DNA of 5,405 nucleotides from Aquificaceae bacterium (GTDB taxonomy: Bacteria > Aquificota > Aquificia > Aquificales > Aquificaceae), in NCBI GenBank assembly GCA_015492115.1, contig WGFS01000137.1, positions 1 through 5,405 on the forward strand. The letters run 5' to 3'. The translations under genes and the position numbers were made by a program. Under the pieces are notes generated by a model. It was given only the letters and a program-made list of their open reading frames with translations. It was not told where the DNA came from and ran no database searches. This document shows positions 1-5,405 of the stretch, piece after piece. Numbering within the stretch: the first letter of the stretch is position 1; each line of letters starts with the position of its first letter.

Positions 1-56
1 CTCTCGCATAGATGGGAGCCTATGAATCCAGCCGCACCGGTTATCAGAACGCGCAC
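1..56 (-). CDS. NAD-dependent nucleotide-sugar epimerase/dehydratase, N-terminal fragment
   Basis: This is the 5' end of a gene read leftward off the window; 18 full codons are visible. The peptide VRVLITGAAGFIGSHLCE (initiator GTG read as Met) is the first beta strand and glycine-rich NAD(P)-binding loop, TGxxGFIG, of the extended short-chain dehydrogenase/reductase family. These cytoplasmic enzymes epimerise, dehydrate or decarboxylate nucleotide sugars for surface polysaccharide. The GSHLCE ending is common in UDP-glucuronate decarboxylase-like members, but 18 residues cannot separate these from GalE- or RmlB-like enzymes. The start is the GTG at 56-54: it places the Rossmann strand right at the N-terminus, and an in-frame TAG lies at 65-63 with only two codons between. 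No good Shine-Dalgarno lies at normal spacing; a GGAG sits about 20 bases upstream. It is transcribed divergently from coaE. Confidence 0.85.
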   Translation of the reverse strand, partial: MRVLITGAAGFIGSHLCE

Positions 57-69
57 GGTGGACTATTTT
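41..69 (+). promoter_or_regulatory. Candidate coaE promoter
   Basis: TTATCA at 41-46 (4/6 to TTGACA) and TATTTT at 64-69 (4/6 to TATAAT) are separated by an ideal 17-base spacer. Transcription would begin near 76, giving a leader of about 25 bases before coaE. The -35 lies within the first codons of the divergent epimerase gene, and the -10 is the same AT-rich core that supplies the minus-strand -10. It is a plausible but weak match. Confidence 0.3.
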
Positions 70-70
70 A
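65..70 (-). promoter_or_regulatory. Candidate -10 element for the epimerase gene
   Basis: Read on the minus strand, bases 70-65 are TAAAAT, five of six matches to the sigma-70 -10 consensus. The start codon follows about 8 bases later, so the mRNA would be leaderless or nearly so, consistent with the missing Shine-Dalgarno. No convincing -35 hexamer is visible 16-18 bases upstream. The assignment is inference from position and one hexamer only. Confidence 0.3.
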
Positions 71-101
71 TCCCACTCCGTGTGAGAGAATGTATATGAG
101 C

Positions 102-692
102 ATGAAGAAGGTGGCCCTAACGGGAAACATAGGCTGTGGCAAGTCCACCGTCGCAGGGATCTTCAGGGAGATGGGAGCCTACACCATAGATGCGGACAAG
201 GTTATACGCTCCTTTTACAGGAAGGGGCACCCTGTGTATCATAAGGTTCTTGAAGAGTTCGGAGAGGAAATTCTCTCGGAGGACGGAAGCATAGACAGGA
301 AGAAGCTCGCAGACCTTGTCTTCAGTGACAGGAAGAAGCTCAGGGTTCTTGAGGGGATAACCCACACCGCCCTCTACGAGGAGCTGGAGAGGCTCTTCTC
401 AGAACTTCCGGAGGACTCCGTGGTCGTTGTTGAGGCGAGCCTCCTGATAGAGAAGGGAACCTACAAAAACTATGACAGGACTGTGGTGGTTTACGCACCC
501 TACGAGGTCTGTAAAGAGAGGGCACTGAAAAGGGGCTTCTCGGAGGAGGACTTTGAGAGAAGGTGGAGAAGTCAGATGCCCATAGAGGAGAAGGTAAAGT
601 ACGCTGACTTCGTCATAAACAACTCCGACGGGATTGAGAGAACGAGGGAGCAGGTTAGGGAGGTCTTTGAAAGGATCAGGGAGGATCCATGA
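102..692 (+). CDS. coaE: Dephospho-CoA kinase CoaE
   Basis: CoaE phosphorylates the 3'-OH of the ribose of dephospho-CoA with ATP, the last step of coenzyme A synthesis, in the cytoplasm. The 196-residue product is the usual family length. Visible are the P-loop GNIGCGKS (residues 8-15), the DAD motif (30-32), the HP pair (43-44), the EASLLIE segment (111-117) of the substrate site, the lid region RRWRSQMP (153-160), and the C-terminal ADFVINN (168-174), the family's ADxVIxN signature. I chose ATG 102 because CoaE proteins begin directly with the beta strand before the P-loop. In-frame ATGs at 96 and 90 remain possible; a weak GAGAG at 84-88 is better spaced for 96. The longer reading from 12 runs through the divergent promoter and the epimerase start, so I discard it. 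The stop overlaps the next gene as ATGA, suggesting translational coupling. Assignment is secure; the exact start is less so. Confidence 0.95.
   Translation: MKKVALTGNIGCGKSTVAGIFREMGAYTIDADKVIRSFYRKGHPVYHKVLEEFGEEILSEDGSIDRKKLADLVFSDRKKLRVLEGITHTALYEELERLFSELPEDSVVVVEASLLIEKGTYKNYDRTVVVYAPYEVCKERALKRGFSEEDFERRWRSQMPIEEKVKYADFVINNSDGIERTREQVREVFERIREDP
679..684 (+). promoter_or_regulatory. Shine-Dalgarno of the THEP1-type NTPase gene
   Basis: GGGAGG lies inside the last codons of coaE, 4 bases before the ATG at 689. It is a strong ribosome-binding site at short spacing and supports the start that overlaps the coaE stop. Confidence 0.6.
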
Positions 693-1210
693 AGGTCTTT
701 ATAACGGGGGCTCCGGGAGTCGGCAAGACGACCCTTGTCAGAAAGGTGGTGGAAAAGCTCGGGGACAGGGCCATAGGCTTCTGGACGGAGGAGGTCAGGG
801 ACAGGAAGACGAGAAGAAGGGTGGGCTTTAAGGTGGTAACGACCGACGGGAAGGAAGCCCTATTTGCGAGCAAGAGATTTACCTCAAAAAAGCTCGTAGG
901 CTCCTACGGTGTAAACGTTAAGAGATTTGAGGAAATAGTTATCCCTCTGCTCAAAAGGGCTTTGAAAGAAAGGAACAGGGTCGTTGTTATTGATGAGGTC
1001 GGCAAGATGGAGCTCTTCTCAAAGGAGTTCAGGGAGCTCGTCAGGGAGCTCGCCCACGACCCAAAGGTCAAGCTCTTGGCTACACTGCCGATAAGGGACG
1101 TTCACCCGCTCGTCAGAGAGCTCAGAAAAATGCAGGGGGCTGTCCTTATAGAACTGACAAGGGGCAACAGGGAGGGTATGGATGAGGAAATTATGAAACT
1201 TTTAACGTGA
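689..1210 (+). CDS. THEP1-family nucleoside-triphosphatase
   Basis: This 173-residue P-loop protein matches the THEP1 (NTPase_1, formerly DUF265) family, whose characterised thermophile members slowly hydrolyse ATP, GTP and other NTPs to NDP; the cellular role is not settled. Seen directly: Walker A GAPGVGKT at residues 7-14, the family segment GFWTEEVRD at 30-38, and Walker B VVVIDEVGKMEL at 98-109 with D102-E103 as the likely Mg2+ and catalytic acids. Near the C-terminus lie ATLPIRDVHPLV (131-142) and ELTRGNR (155-161), the family's usual nucleotide-contact region. No signal peptide or membrane segment is present, so it should be cytoplasmic. ATG 689 overlaps the coaE stop (ATGA) and has a good ribosome-binding site. 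Length is typical and nothing appears truncated. Its coupling to coaE implies coordinate expression, though a functional link to CoA metabolism is only inference. Confidence 0.92.
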   Translation: MKVFITGAPGVGKTTLVRKVVEKLGDRAIGFWTEEVRDRKTRRRVGFKVVTTDGKEALFASKRFTSKKLVGSYGVNVKRFEEIVIPLLKRALKERNRVVVIDEVGKMELFSKEFRELVRELAHDPKVKLLATLPIRDVHPLVRELRKMQGAVLIELTRGNREGMDEEIMKLLT

Positions 1211-1256
1211 AATTAAGGAGTTGTTTTAACACTCAACAGGAAATAAGCTTTTTTAA

Positions 1257-3314
1257 ATGAGGCGTACTCTGAAAGTTGAGGGCATGACCTGTGTTAACTG
1301 TGCCCGCACGATAGAGATAGCCCTCAGGAGAAAGGAGGGTGTAAAGAATGTGGAGGTTTCCTTTGAGCTGGGGAGGGTCAAGGTGGAGTTTGACGAGGGC
1401 AAGGTCTCAGAAGAGGAGATAGCAAGGACTATAGAGGAGCTCGGCTATAGAGTCCTTGAAGAGGACAGCGGTAAGAGGGATGTCTATATTCTCATCTTCT
1501 CAGGCATTTCAGCTCTCGCCATAACGTTCCTCATGTTCTACCCCATTCCCTACGGTCTTTACGTTCAGTTTCTCCTCTCCACTATCGTCCAGGTATTTGG
1601 TGGCTGGAAGTTTTACAGGGGGTCCTACAGCTCTCTAAAAAACGGGGTAGCGGGTATGGACGTCCTCGTCTCTCTTGGAACCACAGGTGCTTACGCTTAC
1701 AGCGTCCTGGCTCTCTTGGGTGTTATCCCGGGAACACCCTTCTTTGAGACAAACACATTCCTCGTGACCTTCGTGAGGGGAGGTCGTTTCATAGAGGAGA
1801 GGGCTAAGAAGAGGGCTCTCAGGCTCCTCAAGAGCCTGCTCACAGCCCAGCACTCTGAGGTTTCCGTCATTGAAGATGGGAACGAGGTAAGGAAGAACGT
1901 TCGGGAGCTCATGAAAGGGGAGGTCATAGTTTGCAGACCCGGAGACCTGATACCCATAGACGGGGTAGTTGTGAAGGGAAGGGGCTATGTCTCGGAGGCG
2001 GTTCTCACGGGTGAACCCGAACCCATACTTAAAGAGCCCGGTGATAGGGTCATAAGCGGTTCTATCCTTGAGGACGGTCTCCTGGAGATCAGGGTTGAGG
2101 CAAGCTACGAGAGCTCCTACCTCTCAAAGATAAACAGGATGGTTGAGTCAGCACTATCTGAGAAGCCAAAGGTTCAGAGGATTGCGGATACCGTATCCCA
2201 CTACTTCGTTCAGATAGTCGTCATAGTGTCCGCCCTCACCTTCTTCATTTGGGTTAAGTTCACCGGGAACATGGAGCAGGCTGTTCAGTTCTCCCTTGCG
2301 GTTCTGGTGGTTTCCTGTCCCTGCGCCCTCGGTATAGCCACACCCCTTGCGGTTGTCGTGGGCATATCGGAAGCCCTTACGAAGGGAATTCTCGTCAAAA
2401 AACCCTCCTCCTTTGAGATATTTCCTAAGATAGACACCGTTGTTTTTGACAAAACGGGAACCCTCACCGAGGGAAGGTTTCAGGTCGTCAGATACGAACT
2501 CCGCTCCTCAGACGCTCTGGACATTGTCTATACGATGGAAACTTACTCAAACCATCCGATAGCGAGGGCTATAAGGGAGTTCGCTGAAAAACAGGGAGCC
2601 AGAAAGATTGAGCTGGCGGAGTGCAGAGAAAAAGTGGGTAGGGGGGTTGAGTGTGGTGAGTACTTCATAGGTGAGTACGAGGACGAGAACATACCCGAGG
2701 ATGTCTGGAAGGCTGTCGCTCTGAGGAGGAACGGCGAGGTGCTCGCGGTCTTTTATCTGAAGGACACCCTCAGGCAGGAGGCGAAGTTCGTAGTCAACGA
2801 GATAAAGAGGATGGGTCTGACAGCTGTGCTCATCTCAGGAGACAGAACGGAGACAACCAAGTTCGTTGCGAGAGAGCTCGGCTTTGACAGCTTCATGGCT
2901 GAGGTAAAACCGGAGGAGAAGAAGGAAGTGGTAAAGAGCCTCCAGGAAGAGGGTTTGCGCGTTGCTATGGTGGGTGACGGGGTTAACGATGCACCAGCCC
3001 TCGCCCAGTCAGACCTATCCTTCGCTGTTCCCCACGGTGTGGACATAACCAAGCAGGTGGGTGATATAGTCCTGCTCTCCGGAATAACGAAGCTTCCCGA
3101 GTCCTTCAAGCTGGGTAAGAAGGTCAACAACAAGATAAAACAGAATCTCGCCTGGGCTTTCGTGTACAACCTTATCGGTATCCCAGTCGCTTCGGGACTC
3201 TTTTACAAGTTCGGTGTGTATCTGAAGCCAGAGCTCGCGGGTCTCCTCATGGCTCTCTCTTCGGTTACGGTCGTGGCGAACACAGTTCTACTGCGGGCGG
3301 GCTCAAGAGGGTGA
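1257..3314 (+). CDS. copA: Cu(+)-exporting P1B-1-type ATPase
   Basis: This inner-membrane pump uses ATP to expel Cu(+) from the cytoplasm. The 685 residues contain one N-terminal heavy-metal-associated domain (about 1-66) with GMTCVNC (Cys12, Cys15). About eight membrane segments follow (roughly 75-94, 98-116, 131-155, 161-175, 313-334, 341-366, 630-650, 655-679). The TGE actuator loop is at 251-253, the CPC metal site at Cys354/Cys356, the phosphorylated Asp398 in DKTGT, HP at 433-434, and GDGVNDAP at 573-580. Asn630, Tyr637-Asn638 and Pro643 fit the N-x6-YN-x4-P signature, and M665 with SS668-669 fits MxxSS; together they mark Cu(+)-specific P1B-1 enzymes (CopA/CtrA2-like). Oddities are Arg174 in membrane segment 4, a short nucleotide-binding region, and an unusual sequence after GDGVNDAP. 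A TAA directly precedes ATG 1257, fixing the start upstream; no properly spaced Shine-Dalgarno is seen. No copper regulator or chaperone gene is adjacent. Confidence 0.96.
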   Translation: MRRTLKVEGMTCVNCARTIEIALRRKEGVKNVEVSFELGRVKVEFDEGKVSEEEIARTIEELGYRVLEEDSGKRDVYILIFSGISALAITFLMFYPIPYGLYVQFLLSTIVQVFGGWKFYRGSYSSLKNGVAGMDVLVSLGTTGAYAYSVLALLGVIPGTPFFETNTFLVTFVRGGRFIEERAKKRALRLLKSLLTAQHSEVSVIEDGNEVRKNVRELMKGEVIVCRPGDLIPIDGVVVKGRGYVSEAVLTGEPEPILKEPGDRVISGSILEDGLLEIRVEASYESSYLSKINRMVESALSEKPKVQRIADTVSHYFVQIVVIVSALTFFIWVKFTGNMEQAVQFSLAVLVVSCPCALGIATPLAVVVGISEALTKGILVKKPSSFEIFPKIDTVVFDKTGTLTEGRFQVVRYELRSSDALDIVYTMETYSNHPIARAIREFAEKQGARKIELAECREKVGRGVECGEYFIGEYEDENIPEDVWKAVALRRNGEVLAVFYLKDTLRQEAKFVVNEIKRMGLTAVLISGDRTETTKFVARELGFDSFMAEVKPEEKKEVVKSLQEEGLRVAMVGDGVNDAPALAQSDLSFAVPHGVDITKQVGDIVLLSGITKLPESFKLGKKVNNKIKQNLAWAFVYNLIGIPVASGLFYKFGVYLKPELAGLLMALSSVTVVANTVLLRAGSRG

Positions 3315-3320
3315 TTGGGA

Positions 3321-3326
3321 TATAAT
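3321..3326 (+). promoter_or_regulatory. Candidate -10 element for serA
   Basis: A perfect TATAAT begins 7 bases after the copper-ATPase stop codon and 36 bases before the serA start. No recognisable TTGACA-like hexamer lies 16-18 bases upstream, where the sequence is GC-rich coding DNA. It suggests serA has its own promoter in addition to any read-through, but the missing -35 keeps confidence modest. Confidence 0.4.
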
Positions 3327-3349
3327 AGTTCCCTCTAACTACCCTTTTG

Positions 3350-3354
3350 GGAGG
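3350..3354 (+). promoter_or_regulatory. Shine-Dalgarno that fixes the serA TTG start
   Basis: GGAGG ends 7 bases before the TTG at 3362, the best-spaced ribosome-binding site in the window. It decides the start: the earlier in-frame TTG at 3347 would place this sequence inside the coding region. Confidence 0.75.
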
Positions 3355-3361
3355 AAAGGAA

Positions 3362-4954
3362 TTGCACAAGGTACTGATAACCGACCCGATAGCCCCAAAG
3401 GGAATAGAGCTTCTCCAGAAAGAGCCAGACCTTGAGGTCTACAACGAGCCAGAGATATCTTACGAAGAGTTACTTGAGATAGTTGGTGACTTTGACTGCA
3501 TAATCACCCGCTCCAGAACACCGGTCACGAAGGAGCTCCTTGACAGGGCGGTCAGACTGAAGGTTATAGGGAGAGCTGGCGTCGGAGTTGACAACGTTGA
3601 CATGGAGGAGGCTACAAGGAGGGGAATTCTCGTTGTAAACACCCCCGGTGCAAACACCATAGGTGCAACCGAGCTCACCATGATGCACATGCTAACCATA
3701 CTCAGAAACGGACACAGGGCTTACGAGTCCATACTTGAGCACAGGTGGGACAGGAAGAAGTTCATGGGAACCGAACTCTACGGAAAGACCCTTGGGATAA
3801 TAGGTCTCGGGAACATAGGTTCTCAGATCGCCATAAGGGCTAAGGCTTTTGGGATGACTGTCCTCGCCTACGATCCCTATATTCCTAGGGAGAAGGCGGA
3901 TAAGCTCGGGGTCAAGCTCATGGACAACCTTCACGATATGCTCAGGGAGATAGATGTTCTCACCATACACGCACCCCTCACCCACGAGACGAGAAACATG
4001 ATAGGTGAGACCGAATTTGAAGTTATGAAGGAAGGCGTTTATGTAGTTAACTGTGCGAGGGGAGGGATAATCAACGAAGAAGCCCTCATAAAGAACCTTG
4101 AGAGCGGTAAAGTTAAGGGCGTAGCCCTTGACGTATTCTCAAAGGAGCCTCCGCCCCCGGAGCTCGTGGACAGACTCAGGAAGTTTGAGAACGTATCCCT
4201 CTCTCCCCACATAGGCGCCAACACCTATGAGTCCCAGGAGAACGTAGCTGTCATAGTCGCCCAGCAGGTCATCAAGGCTCTCAAGGGCAAGTCACCCGAG
4301 TACGTGGTGAACGCACCCTTCCCGGACTTATCCGTCCTGACCCTCATAAAGCCCCACCTTGACCTTGCGGAGAAGATGGGGAGGTTCATGGTTCAGTGGG
4401 CTGAGGAGGGTATAAGGGAGGTTCACATAGAGGTGAGGGGAGACATTTCCGAGCACTTCCACCCTATATCCGCAGCGGTTCTCAAGGGAATACTTGAGGA
4501 GGTCGTTGACTTTCCCGTGAACATAATAAACGCGACCTACGTGGCAAAGGACAGGGGCATAAGGGTTGAGGAGCTCTCCTCAGAGGATACTCCCGACTTC
4601 AAACACTATATAAAGGTCGTGGTCAGGTCTGATGGCTCCGAGAAGGTCGTTGCTGGAACAGTTCTTGAGGGTCGGCTCCTCAGGATAGTTCAGATAGACA
4701 GGTACAGGGTGGATATAGAGCCTGAGGGGATACTCCTCGTCTTTGAGAACAAGGACGTGCCCGGTGTTATAGGAAGGATAGGTTCCGTTCTCGGGAGTGC
4801 CAGTGTGAACATAGCTGGCTTCAGGCTCGGGAGAGAGAAGAAGGGTGGAATAGCCCTGGGCATCCTGAACCTGGATGATAAAGTTCCAGACCATGTACTT
4901 GAAGACCTGCAGGGAATACCTGAGATACTCTTCGTAAAGCAGGTGGTTTTGTGA
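3362..4954 (+). CDS. serA: D-3-phosphoglycerate dehydrogenase (type I, with ACT domain)
   Basis: SerA oxidises 3-phosphoglycerate to 3-phosphohydroxypyruvate with NAD+, the first step of the phosphorylated serine pathway, in the cytoplasm. Numbering from TTG 3362 gives 530 residues, the long type I form. Seen are the substrate loop RAGVGVDNVD (71-80), the NAD loop GLGNIG (148-153) with Asp171 at the end of the next strand for the adenine ribose, and catalytic Arg233 (CARGG), Glu262 (SKEP) and His283 (SPHIG). After about residue 310 comes the intervening allosteric (ASB) domain, then an ACT domain at about 455-530 with KDVPG and VNIAGF. The ACT domain normally binds serine for feedback inhibition; positions equivalent to the known serine ligands are Asn463, Asp465 and Asn483. 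TTG 3362 is preferred over TTG 3347 because GGAGG lies 7 bases before it. It is 47 bases from the copper-ATPase gene and metabolically unrelated to it. Confidence 0.96.
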   Translation: MHKVLITDPIAPKGIELLQKEPDLEVYNEPEISYEELLEIVGDFDCIITRSRTPVTKELLDRAVRLKVIGRAGVGVDNVDMEEATRRGILVVNTPGANTIGATELTMMHMLTILRNGHRAYESILEHRWDRKKFMGTELYGKTLGIIGLGNIGSQIAIRAKAFGMTVLAYDPYIPREKADKLGVKLMDNLHDMLREIDVLTIHAPLTHETRNMIGETEFEVMKEGVYVVNCARGGIINEEALIKNLESGKVKGVALDVFSKEPPPPELVDRLRKFENVSLSPHIGANTYESQENVAVIVAQQVIKALKGKSPEYVVNAPFPDLSVLTLIKPHLDLAEKMGRFMVQWAEEGIREVHIEVRGDISEHFHPISAAVLKGILEEVVDFPVNIINATYVAKDRGIRVEELSSEDTPDFKHYIKVVVRSDGSEKVVAGTVLEGRLLRIVQIDRYRVDIEPEGILLVFENKDVPGVIGRIGSVLGSASVNIAGFRLGREKKGGIALGILNLDDKVPDHVLEDLQGIPEILFVKQVVL

Positions 4955-4968
4955 TACATTAACATGGA

Positions 4969-5405
4969 ATGAGTAAGTTTACATGTGAGTTTGAAATTTT
5001 AATGAATTTCCTCGGATGGGGAGATCCTAATCCCACGTTGATAACAATAGGAATTGAGGAAGGTGGAATATGGTGTATGAATGAGATGAATGATAAACAG
5101 AAAGGAAATTTTGAGAAAATGTGCGGTCAGCCAAAACATGAAGAGCGTGATATTGACTATGTCCGTCGTTGTATTAGGGAAAGGTTTAAATTTAATATAA
5201 AACCTGTAAACCTACCCAATGAATCAAATATATTCCCGATTGCTCACCCTATAGCCAAAATCGCCTGTGGTATTAGCAGAATTAGTGGGGAGAAATGTTT
5301 TAATTGGAGGGAATATAGGGACAAAATACTTTGGACTAAAGGAAGCAAAATAGCTAACATAAATCTATACCCCTTAGGTAAGAAAAGTTTAAATGAAGGT
5401 TTTCC
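4969..5405 (+). CDS. Unrecognised AT-rich gene, 5' part; possible distant UDG-superfamily protein
   Basis: The frame stays open from ATG 4969 to the window edge, giving 145 full codons of a protein that continues beyond. An in-frame TAA at 4960-4962 rules out an earlier start. No Shine-Dalgarno is visible and the gene begins 14 bases after serA. I cannot name it with certainty. Near the N-terminus, LGWGDPNPTLITIGIEEGG (15-33) reads as a beta strand ending in a Gly/acid-rich loop, and NINLYPLGKKS (130-140) follows about 100 residues later. This order loosely resembles motif 1 (GEAPG-like) and the N-x-x-x-x-P segment of family 4/5 uracil-DNA glycosylases, so a UDG-like fold is a tentative inference. 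Six cysteines (6, 36, 52, 68, 100, 110) occur without paired CxxC spacing. GC is about 36% against roughly half in serA, and CGT arginine codons cluster here (three of eight), suggesting horizontal transfer. No signal peptide or membrane segment is visible. Confidence 0.75.
   Translation, partial: MSKFTCEFEILMNFLGWGDPNPTLITIGIEEGGIWCMNEMNDKQKGNFEKMCGQPKHEERDIDYVRRCIRERFKFNIKPVNLPNESNIFPIAHPIAKIACGISRISGEKCFNWREYRDKILWTKGSKIANINLYPLGKKSLNEGF

Noticed and set aside
1..99. Plus-strand open frame 1 ending at TGA 97-99, which at first looked like the 3' end of an upstream gene overlapping coaE by ATGA.
   Set aside because: The minus strand encodes an unmistakable Rossmann/SDR N-terminus over the same bases, with a start codon and an upstream in-frame stop. 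The plus-strand peptide resembles nothing and is a shadow.
12..101. Thirty-residue N-terminal extension of CoaE from ATG 12.
   Set aside because: It would overlap the epimerase coding start and the divergent promoter region. CoaE proteins start just before the P-loop, and the extension has no ribosome-binding site or family similarity.
1211..1256. Possible promoter (TTGTTT 1221-1226, 17-base spacer, TAAGCT 1244-1249) and AAGGAG at 1215-1220 before the copper ATPase gene.
   Set aside because: The -10 matches only 3/6. AAGGAG is 36 bases from the ATG, and the in-frame TTG at 1221 just after it meets a stop two codons on. No copper-operator palindrome is visible either.
2753..3169. 138-residue minus-strand open frame inside the copper ATPase.
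   Set aside because: It lies wholly opposite the conserved P-domain coding sequence, has no recognisable motif, and is explained as a shadow of biased codon use.
3342..3351. CCC-TTTT-GGG hairpin upstream of serA as a terminator or a switch hiding the ribosome-binding site.
   Set aside because: The stem is only 3 base pairs and is not followed by a T run, too weak to support a claim.
3347..3361. Earlier TTG start for serA at 3347.
   Set aside because: The strong GGAGG at 3350-3354 would then be coding; it is ideally placed for TTG 3362, which also gives the usual SerA N-terminus.

Overview
The window looks like part of a thermophilic bacterial chromosome, most probably from the Aquificota (the Aquifex/Hydrogenobacter-type lineage). 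The grounds are protein-level resemblance, not a database search. The dephospho-CoA kinase and the small THEP1-type NTPase read very like the Aquifex aeolicus versions as I remember them. The proteins are rich in Lys, Glu and Arg, Arg is mostly AGG/AGA and Ile mostly ATA, and the genes are tightly packed.

Layout: (1) Bases 1-56, minus strand: the first 18 codons of an NAD-dependent nucleotide-sugar epimerase/dehydratase that continues off the left edge. (2) Bases 57-101: a 45-base divergent intergenic region with promoter-like sequence for both directions. (3) Bases 102-1210, plus strand: coaE (dephospho-CoA kinase) and a THEP1-family nucleoside-triphosphatase, which overlap by ATGA. (4) Bases 1257-3314: a complete Cu(+)-exporting P1B-1 ATPase with one heavy-metal-binding domain. 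(5) Bases 3362-4954: serA, a long (type I) D-3-phosphoglycerate dehydrogenase with a C-terminal ACT domain. It starts at a TTG behind a strong Shine-Dalgarno sequence and has a perfect TATAAT upstream. (6) Bases 4969-5405: the first 145 codons of an AT-rich, compositionally foreign gene that runs off the right edge.

The first five genes are ordinary housekeeping or homeostasis functions: coenzyme A completion, an NTPase of unknown role, copper efflux and serine synthesis. They share strand and spacing but no single pathway. coaE and the NTPase look translationally coupled. The copper ATPase and serA are separated by short gaps and may have their own promoters.

The most interesting part is the right end. 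GC content drops from roughly half to about 36% immediately after serA, and codon choice changes. The encoded protein has a GIEEGG motif near the N-terminus and an N-x-x-x-x-P segment about 100 residues later. That spacing recalls the uracil-DNA-glycosylase superfamily only distantly. It is a likely recently acquired gene, possibly the first of an accessory or defence island beyond the window. No RNA genes, CRISPR arrays, insertion sequences or convincing intrinsic terminators were seen.
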